From: an uncultured Pseudomonadota bacterium
GTDB lineage: Bacteria > Myxococcota_A > UBA796 > SXON01
DNA length: 52,203 nucleotides
Direction: 5' to 3'
Assembly (NCBI GenBank): GCA_903900265.1
Contig: CAIUMM010000185.1
Location: forward strand, 1 to 52,203
The notes below the pieces were generated by a model. It made no database searches. It was not told the origin of the DNA and saw only the letters and a list, made by a program, of their open reading frames with translations. This document shows positions 18,441-26,641 of the stretch, in pieces. A program made the position numbers and the translations under genes. Positions within the stretch are counted from its first letter, which is position 1; every line of letters starts with the position of its first letter.

Positions 18441-19671
18441 TCGCATCGCAGCCGGCGTCGGCGCGTGGAGCTTCGCGTCGGCAGGCTGCCAAGGCGGTCC
18501 CTGCGCGGACTCCGGCGCCTGCGACGACAGCGCCGCTGTAGCGGCCGAGTTCCATGCTCCCGATATGCCCGGACCCTACGGCGCGAGCGCGACCACGCTG
18601 CGCTGGACCGACGCGCGGGGGCAGGCCATGGTCGCCGAGGTGTGGTACCCCATCCCGCTCGACCGCAGCGGCAACCCCGACTGCGCGCCGGAGCCCTACC
18701 CGGAGCTCCCGATCGCCGGCGTCGCGTGCCGAGACGCCGCCGCGGCTACGCCCCCCGATGGCGGATTTCCGCTGATCGCCTTTTCCCACGGCAACGCGGG
18801 GATCCGCTACCAGTCGATCTTCTTGACCGAAGCGCTCGCCCAACATGGCTACGTCGTCATCGCGCCCGACCACCCTCACAACACGCTGATCGACTTCGAG
18901 GGAGACGCGCTCGGCGTGGTCGCTGAGCAGCGCCCCGCCGACATCCAATCCGCGGTCGATCGGCTCACCGCCGTGTCAACCCCGCCGCTGTCGGCCACAA
19001 CCGAAGAAGGCGCCTTGCTCGCCGGTATCGCGCAGACCGACCGCTACGGAATGGCAGGCCACAGCTTCGGCGGCTGGACCACGCTCGCGGTCGCCGGAGG
19101 CGCGATCGACGTGCCCGGCCTGCGGGCGTTCTGCGCCGATCCCACAAACATCGCGACCGACTACGACTTCTGCGCGGTGCTCGACACGCTGCCCGAAACC
19201 GCGTCCAGCGCAGACTTTGCCGGGGCCGATCCGCGCGCGGTCACCGCGCTGGCGATGGCGCCGGCCGGTTGGTACGCGTTCGCGCCGGGGCCTGTCGGCG
19301 CGGCCGGGGGCCTGGCCGGGATGGCGCCGACGCTGCTCTTGGGCGGCACGATGGACGAGAGCGAGAGCATCGCCCGGGAGATTCAACCCCTCTACGATCG
19401 GCTCACCGACAGCACCTCCCTGCACGGACCCGATGACCTCGGCGTGCTCGACGGCGCCGGTCACTACGCGTTCACCGACATCTGCAAAATCGGCAACATC
19501 CAGCCCGACTGCGACGAAGCCGCCGGCGGCTACATCGTGCTCGACGATGCGCACCGCATCATCAACGTGCTGGCCCTCGCGTGGTTCGGGGTCACGTTGC
19601 GCGACGACGCCCGCTTCCAGCCGTACCTCGACAACGCCGAGTGGCCAGAGCTGGCGTGGACCGCCGGCTGA
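18424..19671 (+). CDS. Alpha/beta hydrolase, probable lipoprotein
   Basis: A 415-residue hydrolase of the PAF-acetylhydrolase/dienelactone hydrolase-like group. The nucleophile elbow is GHSFGG (Ser214), the oxyanion-side motif is FSHGNAG, and a late GAGHYAF provides the likely catalytic His. The start is TTG at 18424, overlapping the ferredoxin gene by 17 bp. The N-terminus (AWSFASAGCQGG) has a weak lipobox ending at Cys22, so outer-membrane attachment is possible but not certain. Extra Cys residues (CADSGAC, FCADP, ICKIG, DCDEA) suggest disulfides outside the cytoplasm. Substrate unknown. Confidence 0.85.
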   Translation: MSKACSRIAAGVGAWSFASAGCQGGPCADSGACDDSAAVAAEFHAPDMPGPYGASATTLRWTDARGQAMVAEVWYPIPLDRSGNPDCAPEPYPELPIAGVACRDAAAATPPDGGFPLIAFSHGNAGIRYQSIFLTEALAQHGYVVIAPDHPHNTLIDFEGDALGVVAEQRPADIQSAVDRLTAVSTPPLSATTEEGALLAGIAQTDRYGMAGHSFGGWTTLAVAGGAIDVPGLRAFCADPTNIATDYDFCAVLDTLPETASSADFAGADPRAVTALAMAPAGWYAFAPGPVGAAGGLAGMAPTLLLGGTMDESESIAREIQPLYDRLTDSTSLHGPDDLGVLDGAGHYAFTDICKIGNIQPDCDEAAGGYIVLDDAHRIINVLALAWFGVTLRDDARFQPYLDNAEWPELAWTAG

Positions 19672-19682
19672 TCGGCCGCCGA

Positions 19683-21467
19683 CTACGCAGTTCGAACCTC
19701 GTGATACTTGCCGACACCGCACATCCCCGACAGCTCACACTGCGCCTCGCCGGGCAGCGGAAACCAACGCAGCCGCGCAAAGCCATCGGACATCGCCTCG
19801 CCGGGTGAAAGCGCGACCTCTGGCGGCGCAGCCTCGATCTCCGCGACCAAACGCGCCGCTTCGTCGAGGTAGGTCTGCAGAACGTCTTCGGGCTCGGTGG
19901 CATGCCGGGAGCGGTACTCCAGCTTCCCGGCCCCGTATTTGATGTCGTGCAAGCGCATCATCTGGGGCGCCCGCGCGCGGCGATGGCGCCAACGACCGTT
20001 CTCGGCCTCGAAGACGTAGTCGGGCAAGAACTTCCACCCGTGCTCCGCGACAAACTCCACGGCCTTCAGGATGAACTCAAACTGGGCGTTTGAGATGAAG
20101 TAATTGAAGTTGACCCGCACCCAGCCGAGCTTGATGCCCTCGAGGCCGCGCGCGATCTCGCGATCGAACTCCTTGGATGTCTCGAGATCAATGCCCAGCA
20201 ACCGGTGACCGTAAGGCCCAGCGCAGGAGCAGCCGCCGCGGGCTTGAATGCCGAACAGGTCATTGAGCAGCGCAGCCACAAAATAGTGGTGCAACCAACC
20301 GGAGCGCCCAGGATCCCCGTCTGCGCCCGGCGGGACGTGGCGCACGACAAAGCTGACGATGGACAGCCGCCAGGCGTCGACGTTGCCGAGCACGCGGATG
20401 CGCGGGTTGGCGTTCCAGCGGGTGATCGCCTGCTTCACGAACGCCGACTCGTGCGCGTAGATCGCCTTGTGGCCTACGGCCTCTTTGAGCTGGAACACGA
20501 GGCCCGCACGAATGCTCTCGATGATCGCCGGCGTTCCGCCTTCCTCGCGCACCACCGGATCCGGACGGTAGCGGTGCTCCTTGCCGTTCACGAACGAGAC
20601 CGTGCCTCCGCCGGGCATGGCAGGTACGCGGTTCTGAAACAGGTGTCGCTTGGCGGCGAGGATTCCGGGCGTGCCCGGCCCGCCGATAAACTTGTGCGGC
20701 GAGATGAAGATCGCGTCTTTATACGCCAACTCCCGGATGACACCCGGCCCGGGGACCTCATCCGCCGGCAGGTTCATGTCGATCTTGACGTAGGGCCCCG
20801 CGGCCGCGAAATCGAAGAACGACAGCGCGCCGTGCTGGTGCAGCAGCGTGGTGATCGCCCAGGTCTGGCTGCCGATGCCGGTCACGTTGCTCGCCGCTGA
20901 GAAGCTGCCGATCTTGAGCGGGCGCGCTGCATAGTTGCGGAGCTGGGCCTCCAGCTCGACGAGGTTGATGTGGCCGTCCGCGTCCTCGTCGATGGTGACC
21001 ACATCGGCGAGGCTCTCGCGCCACGGGAGCTCGTTGGAGTGGTGCTCGTAGGGCCCGATAAACACGACGGGGCGCTGATCTGCGGGGATCTGCTCGGTCA
21101 GCTTCCATCGGTCGGCGAGGTCACCCGGCAGGCGGATGTTCATCACGTCGACGAGCTTGTTGATCGCCGCCGTCGCGCCCGATCCGCAGAAGATCACCAC
21201 ATCTTCAGGCCCGCCGCCGATCGCCTTGTGGATGATCTGCCGCGCGTCTTCGCGAAACTGGTTGGTCTGACGGCCGGTCGCGCTCATCTCGGTGTGCGTG
21301 TTCGCGTAGAGCGGCATCACCTCGTTTCGCAAAAAATCCTCGATAAAGGTCAAGGACCGACCGGATGCAGTGTAGTCCGCATAGGTCAGACGACGCGGCC
21401 CGTACGGGCCCTGAAGCACCTGATCATCTCCGATGATCGACGTACGCACGGTCTCGATGAGGTTCAC
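19683..21467 (-). CDS. Class V aminotransferase / cysteine desulfurase-like PLP enzyme
   Basis: A 594-residue fold-type I PLP enzyme. Substrate and cofactor motifs include TYADYTASGRSL near the N-terminus, CGSGATAAIN (94-103), HHSNELPWR (142-150), SFFDFAAAGPYVKIDM and the Schiff-base lysine in SPHKFIGGPGTPG (Lys259). A Cys-containing loop GGCSCAGPYGHRLLGID lies near residue 400. A C-terminal extension of about 120 residues is not part of the core fold. It could be a desulfurase, kynureninase-type or other class V enzyme; no sulfur-relay gene is adjacent apart from the ThiS-like gene at 22634. It is convergent with the hydrolase gene, 11 bp apart. Confidence 0.88.
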   Translation of the reverse strand: MNLIETVRTSIIGDDQVLQGPYGPRRLTYADYTASGRSLTFIEDFLRNEVMPLYANTHTEMSATGRQTNQFREDARQIIHKAIGGGPEDVVIFCGSGATAAINKLVDVMNIRLPGDLADRWKLTEQIPADQRPVVFIGPYEHHSNELPWRESLADVVTIDEDADGHINLVELEAQLRNYAARPLKIGSFSAASNVTGIGSQTWAITTLLHQHGALSFFDFAAAGPYVKIDMNLPADEVPGPGVIRELAYKDAIFISPHKFIGGPGTPGILAAKRHLFQNRVPAMPGGGTVSFVNGKEHRYRPDPVVREEGGTPAIIESIRAGLVFQLKEAVGHKAIYAHESAFVKQAITRWNANPRIRVLGNVDAWRLSIVSFVVRHVPPGADGDPGRSGWLHHYFVAALLNDLFGIQARGGCSCAGPYGHRLLGIDLETSKEFDREIARGLEGIKLGWVRVNFNYFISNAQFEFILKAVEFVAEHGWKFLPDYVFEAENGRWRHRRARAPQMMRLHDIKYGAGKLEYRSRHATEPEDVLQTYLDEAARLVAEIEAAPPEVALSPGEAMSDGFARLRWFPLPGEAQCELSGMCGVGKYHEVRTA

Positions 21468-21548
21468 GAATACACTCCGTCATGGCGATCTACCCCGGCT
21501 GACGCGATCTGAGCGCCCCCAGCGGGCGAACTCTGGTACATTCTTCCC

Positions 21549-22637
21549 ATGAGCATCCGCATCCACGACCTCATCAACAAAGCGATCGAGTTGAAGGCGT
21601 CTGACATTCACGTTTCGGCCGGCGAGGTCCCTGCCTTTCGCGTCGATGGCGAGATCCACCGCATGAACAAGGCCGAGCCGTTGACCAACGACGACGCCAA
21701 GCGACTCGCCTACTCGATGATGCAGGAGCGGCAGCGCACCACCTTCGAGACCGCGTGGGAGACCGACTTCGCGGTCTCCTTCCGCGGCATCGCCCGGTTC
21801 CGCGTCAACGTGTACACCCAGACCCGTGGGATCGGCTTCGTCATGCGGCAGATCCCGACCAAGGTGCTGAGCATGGAGCAGCTTGGGCTGCCGCCGGTCT
21901 TTCAGCGCATCGCGGGGTTGAAGCGGGGCCTGGTGCTGGTGACCGGACCGACGGGATCGGGAAAGTCCACCACGCTCGCGGCGATCATCGACTGGATCAA
22001 CGCCAACCGCAAAGAGCACATCCTGACGATCGAAGACCCGGTGGAGTTCGTACATACGCCCAACCGGTGCATCATCAATCAGCGCGAGGTCGGCGCGGAC
22101 ACCAAGAACTTCGCCTCGGCGCTGCGCTCCGCGCTTCGTGAGGACCCCGACGTGATCCTCGTCGGCGAGCTGCGTGATCTGGAGACGATCTCCCTCGCGA
22201 TCTCCGCGGCGGAGACCGGACATCTGGTGTTCGGGACCCTGCACACCAACTCGGCGCCCGAGACCGTCGACCGGCTGATCGACGCCTTTCCGCACGAGCA
22301 GCAGTCCCAGGTTCGCGCGATGCTCGCCAGCTCGCTGCAGGCGGTGGTCTCGCAGGTGCTGCTCAAAAAGGCCTTCGAGCCCGGCCGGGTGGCCTGTCAG
22401 GAGATCATGCTCTGCAACGCCGCGATTCGGAACCTGATCCGGGAGAACAAGCTGTTCCAGATCCCGTCGATGATGCAGGCGGGCAAGGGCGAAGGCCAGC
22501 AGCTGATGGAGATGGCCGCAAAATCGCTGGCGCTGACCCGCAAGATCACCAAAGAGCAAGCGGTGCAGCTCACCAACAACCCCAAGCTGTTTGATGAGCT
22601 GCCGGGTGTCGCGCAGCGCTCGATGGCACCGCGATGA
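21549..22637 (+). CDS. pilT: Type IV pilus retraction ATPase PilT
   Basis: A 362-residue PilT. It powers pilus retraction at the cytoplasmic base and so twitching or social gliding motility. Seen: N-terminal PAS-like region (SDIHVSAGEVPAFRVDG), Walker A GPTGSGKST from residue 133 (Lys139), Asp box EDPVEF, Walker B GELRDLETI, His box HLVFGTLHTNSA and the PilT-specific C-terminal signature AIRNLIRENK (292-301). Length is normal. The gene stands outside a pil cluster and overlaps a ThiS-like gene by 4 bp (ATGA). Confidence 0.97.
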   Translation: MSIRIHDLINKAIELKASDIHVSAGEVPAFRVDGEIHRMNKAEPLTNDDAKRLAYSMMQERQRTTFETAWETDFAVSFRGIARFRVNVYTQTRGIGFVMRQIPTKVLSMEQLGLPPVFQRIAGLKRGLVLVTGPTGSGKSTTLAAIIDWINANRKEHILTIEDPVEFVHTPNRCIINQREVGADTKNFASALRSALREDPDVILVGELRDLETISLAISAAETGHLVFGTLHTNSAPETVDRLIDAFPHEQQSQVRAMLASSLQAVVSQVLLKKAFEPGRVACQEIMLCNAAIRNLIRENKLFQIPSMMQAGKGEGQQLMEMAAKSLALTRKITKEQAVQLTNNPKLFDELPGVAQRSMAPR

Positions 22638-22909
22638 GCGACGCCCCCGCAGCGGACGCCCCCGCAGCGGACGCACCGGCCAGCGGTGCCCCCGCGGGGT
22701 CCCTGACGAGCATCCTGCTCAACGGGGAGCCCCACCAAACCGCTGCGCGTACGCTCGACGGGCTGGTCAGCGAGCTGCTGACCGGACCGGCGCGCAACGG
22801 CATCGCGGTCGCTGTGAACGACGTGGTGGTCCGCCGCAGCGCATGGGCCGAGCACGCCCTGATCGCTGGCGCGCGCGTAGAGCTGATTCGGGCCGTCGGC
22901 GGCGGATGA
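22634..22909 (+). CDS. ThiS-like sulfur carrier protein with repeat leader
   Basis: A 91-residue beta-grasp carrier. Residues 25-91 match ThiS: a short strand (SILLNGEP), VAVNDVVVRRSAWAEHAL, GARVELIRAVGGG, and the C-terminal Gly-Gly needed for adenylation and thiocarboxylation. In thiazole synthesis ThiS hands sulfur to ThiG after activation by ThiF; neither gene is nearby. The first ~22 residues are an Ala/Pro/Asp leader made from two exact 15-bp repeats (22643-22672) plus a degenerate third copy, which normal ThiS proteins lack. Its ATG overlaps the pilT stop. The last Gly is followed by a third Gly (GGG), which may need trimming or be tolerated. Confidence 0.85.
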   Translation: MSDAPAADAPAADAPASGAPAGSLTSILLNGEPHQTAARTLDGLVSELLTGPARNGIAVAVNDVVVRRSAWAEHALIAGARVELIRAVGGG

Positions 22910-22925
22910 TCCGCGCCTGACGCAG

Positions 22926-22980
22926 TCATGCGCAAGTTCTCCGCAATGATTTTTTTCTACCAGAAGCTCTTTGCGCATGA
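22926..22980. repeat. 10-bp perfect inverted repeat
   Basis: tcatgcgcaa at 22926-22935 and its exact reverse complement at 22971-22980, with a 35-nt interior that includes a run of seven T. It starts 16 bp after the ThiS-like stop codon. It could be a protein-binding site or a loose transcript-end hairpin. Confidence 0.6.
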
Positions 22981-23066
22981 GCTATGGGTTGTCCGCACGA
23001 CGTTCATCGACATAGACAAGGTATAAACATACTTTATCGGTGATTTATAAAAGTCATCCATAGATG

Positions 23067-23095
23067 TTGACTAGTCAAGCCAATATCCGAATAAT
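23067..23095 (+). promoter_or_regulatory. Sigma70-type promoter with palindromic -35
   Basis: -35 TTGACT (23067-23072), 17-bp spacer, -10 AATAAT (23090-23095). The -35 element is half of a perfect 12-bp palindrome ttgactagtcaa (23067-23078), a natural operator position. The predicted start is about 23102, leaving ~290 nt before the next coding start. Confidence 0.55.
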
Positions 23096-23221
23096 GACCG
23101 TCTGCCGTGCGTTTTTGTTGGGGACAACTGTTGCGCGCTCCCCGCTGGCCCGGTAAGCTCCTTGTGTCAGCGCGGCTCCGCATAGGGCCGACTGAACCCC
23201 GCATCCTCTCTGCTACGCATC

Positions 23222-23240
23222 ACGCTGACGTTGTCAGCGT
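23222..23240 (+). other. Hairpin 1 in the gene-free region
   Basis: acgctgac-gtt-gtcagcgt: a perfect 8-bp stem with a 3-nt loop. No T-tract follows, so it is not a classic terminator. Confidence 0.6.
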
Positions 23241-23263
23241 CGAATCATCACTTCTCGCCAGGT

Positions 23264-23280
23264 GCGGACCCAGGGTCCGC
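23264..23280 (+). other. Hairpin 2 in the gene-free region
   Basis: gcggaccc-a-gggtccgc: 8-bp GC-rich complementary arms around one base. Flanking ggt and acc can extend it with a small bulge. As DNA it is a near-perfect palindrome and so could equally be an operator. Confidence 0.55.
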
Positions 23281-23391
23281 GCAGCACCTATGCCTGTTCC
23301 CACGTGTCCTGTTCGACCTGAACTGACTGTGCGAATCTGGGCCCGCACCTGGTTCCCCCCTTTTGTACGCGCGCTGGCTTAAGCTTCCGCG

Positions 23392-24987
23392 ATGCATGGA
23401 CGACGTAGCGCTGTAGTTGCCGTCTGCGTCGCTACCGTAGGCGCCGCGGGCTGGATGCTGCGCGGGCACGCCGAGCACGCGCTGCTGCCGCTGTTGCCGA
23501 TGCACGGGGCATGTCTGGACACGCTCGGCGGCTGGGCGGACCTGTCGCGGGGGGACTTGCCCGGTGCCGACTGCCCCAGCGCAAACGGGGGCTGCGAGCT
23601 GGCGCTGCTGCTGGCCGATGACCCCACGCGCAGCGTGCCGATCCGCATCGTCGCGCGGGCCCACGCTCTGGGCGCCCACTGCCCAAGCGCCAGGCTGCCA
23701 CCGAGCGACTTGACCCTGCCGCCCGCAGCGCGGCGCGCCGCGGGGCTCAGCGATCCGTGGACCAGCGAGACTCTGGCGCTCCATGGGCTGTGGGCCGACG
23801 CGGTGATGCAGCGCGCGGCGCTCGGAGACCGCGACGCCCTCGACCTCGCGGCGGATCTGGTGCTCTTGGACGACGGCATGCGGCCCGCGGCGCTGGCCGC
23901 GCTCGGCCCGGAGGTCCCGGCCGACGCATCGTCGGGAGCGCTGGCTCACGCGCTCTACGAGTCCGCCGGAGCCCCCGAACGGGCGGCCAACCCCCAACCG
24001 GCGATGGCCGGCCTGCTCCCCGAGGCGGTGGACGTGCTCGACTTCGTTACCGGGAGCGGAGACGCGACGCACGCGCTGCTCGCCGAAGCCACGGCCGTGT
24101 CCGGCTACATTCACGCCGCGCCGATGCCGAGCCCCGACCGCGCGGTGGACGGCGCGGCCGACCGCGCGGTGGACGGCGCAGCGCTCGACCGCCTCGAGGC
24201 CGCGCTGTTCACGCCGCTGCAGCCGGCCGGCCCACCGGGAGACGTTCACTACGCGCTCCTCGCCGGCGGCGGGAGTCCCGGCGCCACCGCGCTCGCCGCC
24301 GAGCTGGTCTGGGAGGGCCTGAGCGCACAATGGGTGCCCGCCACCGAGGGACACAACGCAGGGATCCGCATCGGCACGAGCGACCGCGAATGGTGGTTGG
24401 ACGGATGCTCGGCGGCCCGGCGCGTGCGCCCCGATGACCCGACCGGGGTGAGCGTCGCGCCGTTACACCTTGCCCTCGCAGAGCGCGTCGGCGCCTTGCT
24501 CAGAGCGGGCGACGTCCCCGGGGCCCGCGCCGTAGAGGCCGCGCTCCACCGCATGCTCCCGGGGGCGCTGGAGTGGGCGCCCCGCCTCTTCGCGAGCGCC
24601 ACGCCCCTCGACGCGCCCGCCCTCCCGTGGATCCTCGCGGAGCCACGGACGGTTCGCGGTCGCAGCGCCACAAAGCGCGGCTTCCGGACGCCCGTCGCAC
24701 CCCCAACGGCCCCGACGCCCGCTCCCGTCCCCGCGAGCGCCGTCCCCGCGAGCGCGATCGCAGACGCGTTCGCGCACGATCGCACCGCCGACGCGCTTGC
24801 GCTGGCGGCGTGGACCTCGTGGCGCGCACAGGATGTAGACCTCGCCCGAAGGCTGCTGCGGACTCCCCCAGCCTCGCCGTGGGCGCGCTACGCCTGGCGC
24901 ATCACAGCACAAGCGCTCGCTGAACCTGGCGACAAGCCAGTGCGACCGGAAGGCTGTCCTCCCCCGCTGTGGCCAGGTCCGGTTTAG
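23392..24987 (+). CDS. Exported hypothetical protein
   Basis: A 531-residue protein that I do not recognise. The N-terminus (MHGRRSAVVAVCVATVGAAGWML) is a single membrane anchor or signal peptide. The body is Ala/Leu/Pro-rich with several Cys in the first third (GACLDTL, ADCPSANGGCEL) that may form disulfides. Residues around 245-265 contain a two-copy exact repeat (DRAVDGAA; 24-bp DNA unit at 24136-24183). A central segment (YALLAGGGSPGATALAAELVWEG, HNAGIRIGTSDREWWLDGC) looks like a globular domain of unknown family, and the C-terminal part is helical and TPR-like. It follows the long leader region, so post-transcriptional control is possible. Confidence 0.65.
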   Translation: MHGRRSAVVAVCVATVGAAGWMLRGHAEHALLPLLPMHGACLDTLGGWADLSRGDLPGADCPSANGGCELALLLADDPTRSVPIRIVARAHALGAHCPSARLPPSDLTLPPAARRAAGLSDPWTSETLALHGLWADAVMQRAALGDRDALDLAADLVLLDDGMRPAALAALGPEVPADASSGALAHALYESAGAPERAANPQPAMAGLLPEAVDVLDFVTGSGDATHALLAEATAVSGYIHAAPMPSPDRAVDGAADRAVDGAALDRLEAALFTPLQPAGPPGDVHYALLAGGGSPGATALAAELVWEGLSAQWVPATEGHNAGIRIGTSDREWWLDGCSAARRVRPDDPTGVSVAPLHLALAERVGALLRAGDVPGARAVEAALHRMLPGALEWAPRLFASATPLDAPALPWILAEPRTVRGRSATKRGFRTPVAPPTAPTPAPVPASAVPASAIADAFAHDRTADALALAAWTSWRAQDVDLARRLLRTPPASPWARYAWRITAQALAEPGDKPVRPEGCPPPLWPGPV

Positions 24988-25028
24988 GGGCCCTCAACCG
25001 GCGCGCACGTCGCGCGCCGCGGTCGCGC

Positions 25029-25517
25029 TCAGCCCGGGACCGCCGCCGGAGCCGCGCCCGGAAGCGCAGCGGCAGGATCCAACTTGGCAGGTCCTTCGTC
25101 CTTCAGATCCGCGAAGCCTACGTGCTCCGCGCCGCACTCGCGAATCAGATCCATCACCTGGATGACCCGACCGTAGTTGGCGTCCGGATGCGCATCGACA
25201 AACACGCTCTTCTTGGCGCGTCCGCGCAAGCGATTGGTGATGTCGGTCCGGAGCTCGTCGTCGGTCTCCATCTTCAAGTTCAACGCCGTCGTACCGTCGA
25301 GGTACACAGCGACCATCAGCTGATCCTGCGGCACCTGATCTGGCGGAGTCGGAGGCGAATCATCTACCGGAGGTAGGTTCGACGCCATCTTGCGCACCGT
25401 GATCGGCGTCATGACCATGAAGATGATCAGCAACACGAGCACGACGTCGATCAACGGCGTGACGTTGATCTCGTCCATTCCGCCCGCGCTGCTTCCGCCG
25501 CCCAATTTTGCACCCAT
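25029..25517 (-). CDS. ExbD/TolR biopolymer transporter (second copy)
   Basis: A 162-residue ExbD. The N-terminal MDEINVTPLIDVVLVLLIIF holds the single membrane helix with the proton-coupling Asp (PLIDVV). The periplasmic domain follows (VYLDGTTALNLKM, VFVDAHPDANYGRVIQVMD). A Pro-rich loop after the helix and an Ala/Pro tail are specific to this copy. It is the last gene of the tonB-exbB-exbD-exbD operon, 5 bp after the first exbD. The ExbB-ExbD complex uses proton motive force to energise TonB or related envelope machines. Confidence 0.93.
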   Translation of the reverse strand: MGAKLGGGSSAGGMDEINVTPLIDVVLVLLIIFMVMTPITVRKMASNLPPVDDSPPTPPDQVPQDQLMVAVYLDGTTALNLKMETDDELRTDITNRLRGRAKKSVFVDAHPDANYGRVIQVMDLIRECGAEHVGFADLKDEGPAKLDPAAALPGAAPAAVPG

Positions 25518-25522
25518 GGCGG

Positions 25523-25936
25523 CTACTCCTTCAGCTTTTCAGCAGCGAGCAGCATCGTATCGGTGCCGGCCAGCCGCTCGTGAATCTTGTCCATTACCTC
25601 ACGCACCTGCTTGTAGGTCACCGTCTGGTCGCCCTTGATGAGGATCGGACGATCCCCCCGGCGCCGCTCGACCTCGGGCGCGACCGCCTCGAGCGCGACC
25701 TGATCGCGGTCTACGAAGATCGCGCCATCGCCCCGCACCGACACGACCAGATGCTGGCCCATGTCCTTCTCTTCTTCTGCGGTCTTCACCTTCGGCAGCT
25801 TCACATCGACGCCGGAGGACAGCATCGGAGTCACCACCATGAAGATGATGAGCAGAACCAGACACACGTCCACCAACGGCGTGACGTTGATGTCGGCCAT
25901 CGCTCCGCCTTTCTTTCCTCCAACTTTGGCGCCCAT
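25523..25936 (-). CDS. ExbD/TolR biopolymer transporter (first copy)
   Basis: A 137-residue ExbD with MADINVTPLVDVCLVLLIIF (conserved transmembrane Asp in PLVDVC) and a periplasmic domain with DGAIFVDRDQV and ILIKGDQTVTYKQVREVMD. Shorter and more canonical than its downstream paralogue. Two ExbD proteins beside one ExbB is a common myxobacterial arrangement and may form a hetero-oligomeric pore stalk. Confidence 0.94.
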   Translation of the reverse strand: MGAKVGGKKGGAMADINVTPLVDVCLVLLIIFMVVTPMLSSGVDVKLPKVKTAEEEKDMGQHLVVSVRGDGAIFVDRDQVALEAVAPEVERRRGDRPILIKGDQTVTYKQVREVMDKIHERLAGTDTMLLAAEKLKE

Positions 25937-25945
25937 GTCTGGTGC

Positions 25946-26626
25946 CTACTTCGCGGCCTGAGAGCCGCGCTGGTGGAGATCCTTCTCCGCCCAGTCTTCG
26001 ATCTCCTGCATCGCCGTGGTCATGTCCTTCTGGATGTCGTCCAGGACCGCGTTGAAGTAGTTGTAGATCCAGATCGCGGCGATCGCGACGGCGATGCCGA
26101 CGGCGGTGGACACGAGCGCTTCAGCGATACCGCCGGAGATCGCGGTGAGGTCGCCGCCACCCGCGGTCGCCATGATCGCGAACGCGTTGATGATGCCGAA
26201 GATGGTGCCGACGAGGCCGACGAACGGCGCCGTGGAGCCGGTGGTCGCGAGGACGTTCATGCCCTTGCGGAGGTTCGAGACCTCAACCGGCCCCTTGATC
26301 TCGACGGCGCGCTTCAGCGCGCGGAGACCGTAGGTGCTGGGCTCCTTGGCGTACTCGGCCAAGCCCGCGCGGAGGATCACACCGAGGTAAGACAGCTTGT
26401 ACGCCTCATCCCGAAGGACTTTGAGCGCCTGCTCCATGTTGCCGGAGCCCAGGGGGGCGGAGATCGCCTCGGCGAGCGAACGGGACTGGCCACGCGCACG
26501 CACAAAGAGGATGGTGCGATCAATGCCGACGTAGACGCACGCGACCAACATCGCGATCAGTACGAAGAACACGCCCTTGGCGGGCCCGCCCATCGAGGCC
26601 CAAAGGTGTTGCGGAGTCAGGTTCAT
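25946..26626 (-). CDS. ExbB/TolQ/MotA proton channel protein
   Basis: A 226-residue inner-membrane protein with three helices: one at about 17-37 (VFFVLIAMLVACVYVGIDR) and two in the core (STAPFVGLVGTIFGIINAF; GIAEALVSTAVGIAVAIAAIWIYNYF). The conserved GLxGTxxGI and (A/S)xAL(V/L)xTAxGxxVAI patterns of the MotA/TolQ/ExbB family are present. It lies 15 bp after tonB and 9 bp before exbD, so it is one operon. Confidence 0.96.
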   Translation of the reverse strand: MNLTPQHLWASMGGPAKGVFFVLIAMLVACVYVGIDRTILFVRARGQSRSLAEAISAPLGSGNMEQALKVLRDEAYKLSYLGVILRAGLAEYAKEPSTYGLRALKRAVEIKGPVEVSNLRKGMNVLATTGSTAPFVGLVGTIFGIINAFAIMATAGGGDLTAISGGIAEALVSTAVGIAVAIAAIWIYNYFNAVLDDIQKDMTTAMQEIEDWAEKDLHQRGSQAAK

Positions 26627-26641
26627 GGCAGATCCTTGGAG

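Larger units (their letters stand above)
22910..23391 (+). other. Long gene-free region with AT-rich island and hairpins
   Basis: No credible reading frame on either strand. 22940-23100 is markedly AT-rich compared with the rest of the window. It contains an inverted repeat (22926-22980), a sigma70-like promoter (23067-23095), and two compact hairpins downstream (23222-23240, 23264-23280). Either a long 5' leader of the gene at 23392 or an independent small RNA would fit. Confidence 0.6.

Noticed and set aside
22910..23391. Insertion sequence remnant
   Set aside because: An inverted repeat is present, but no transposase fragment or flanking target duplication was found.
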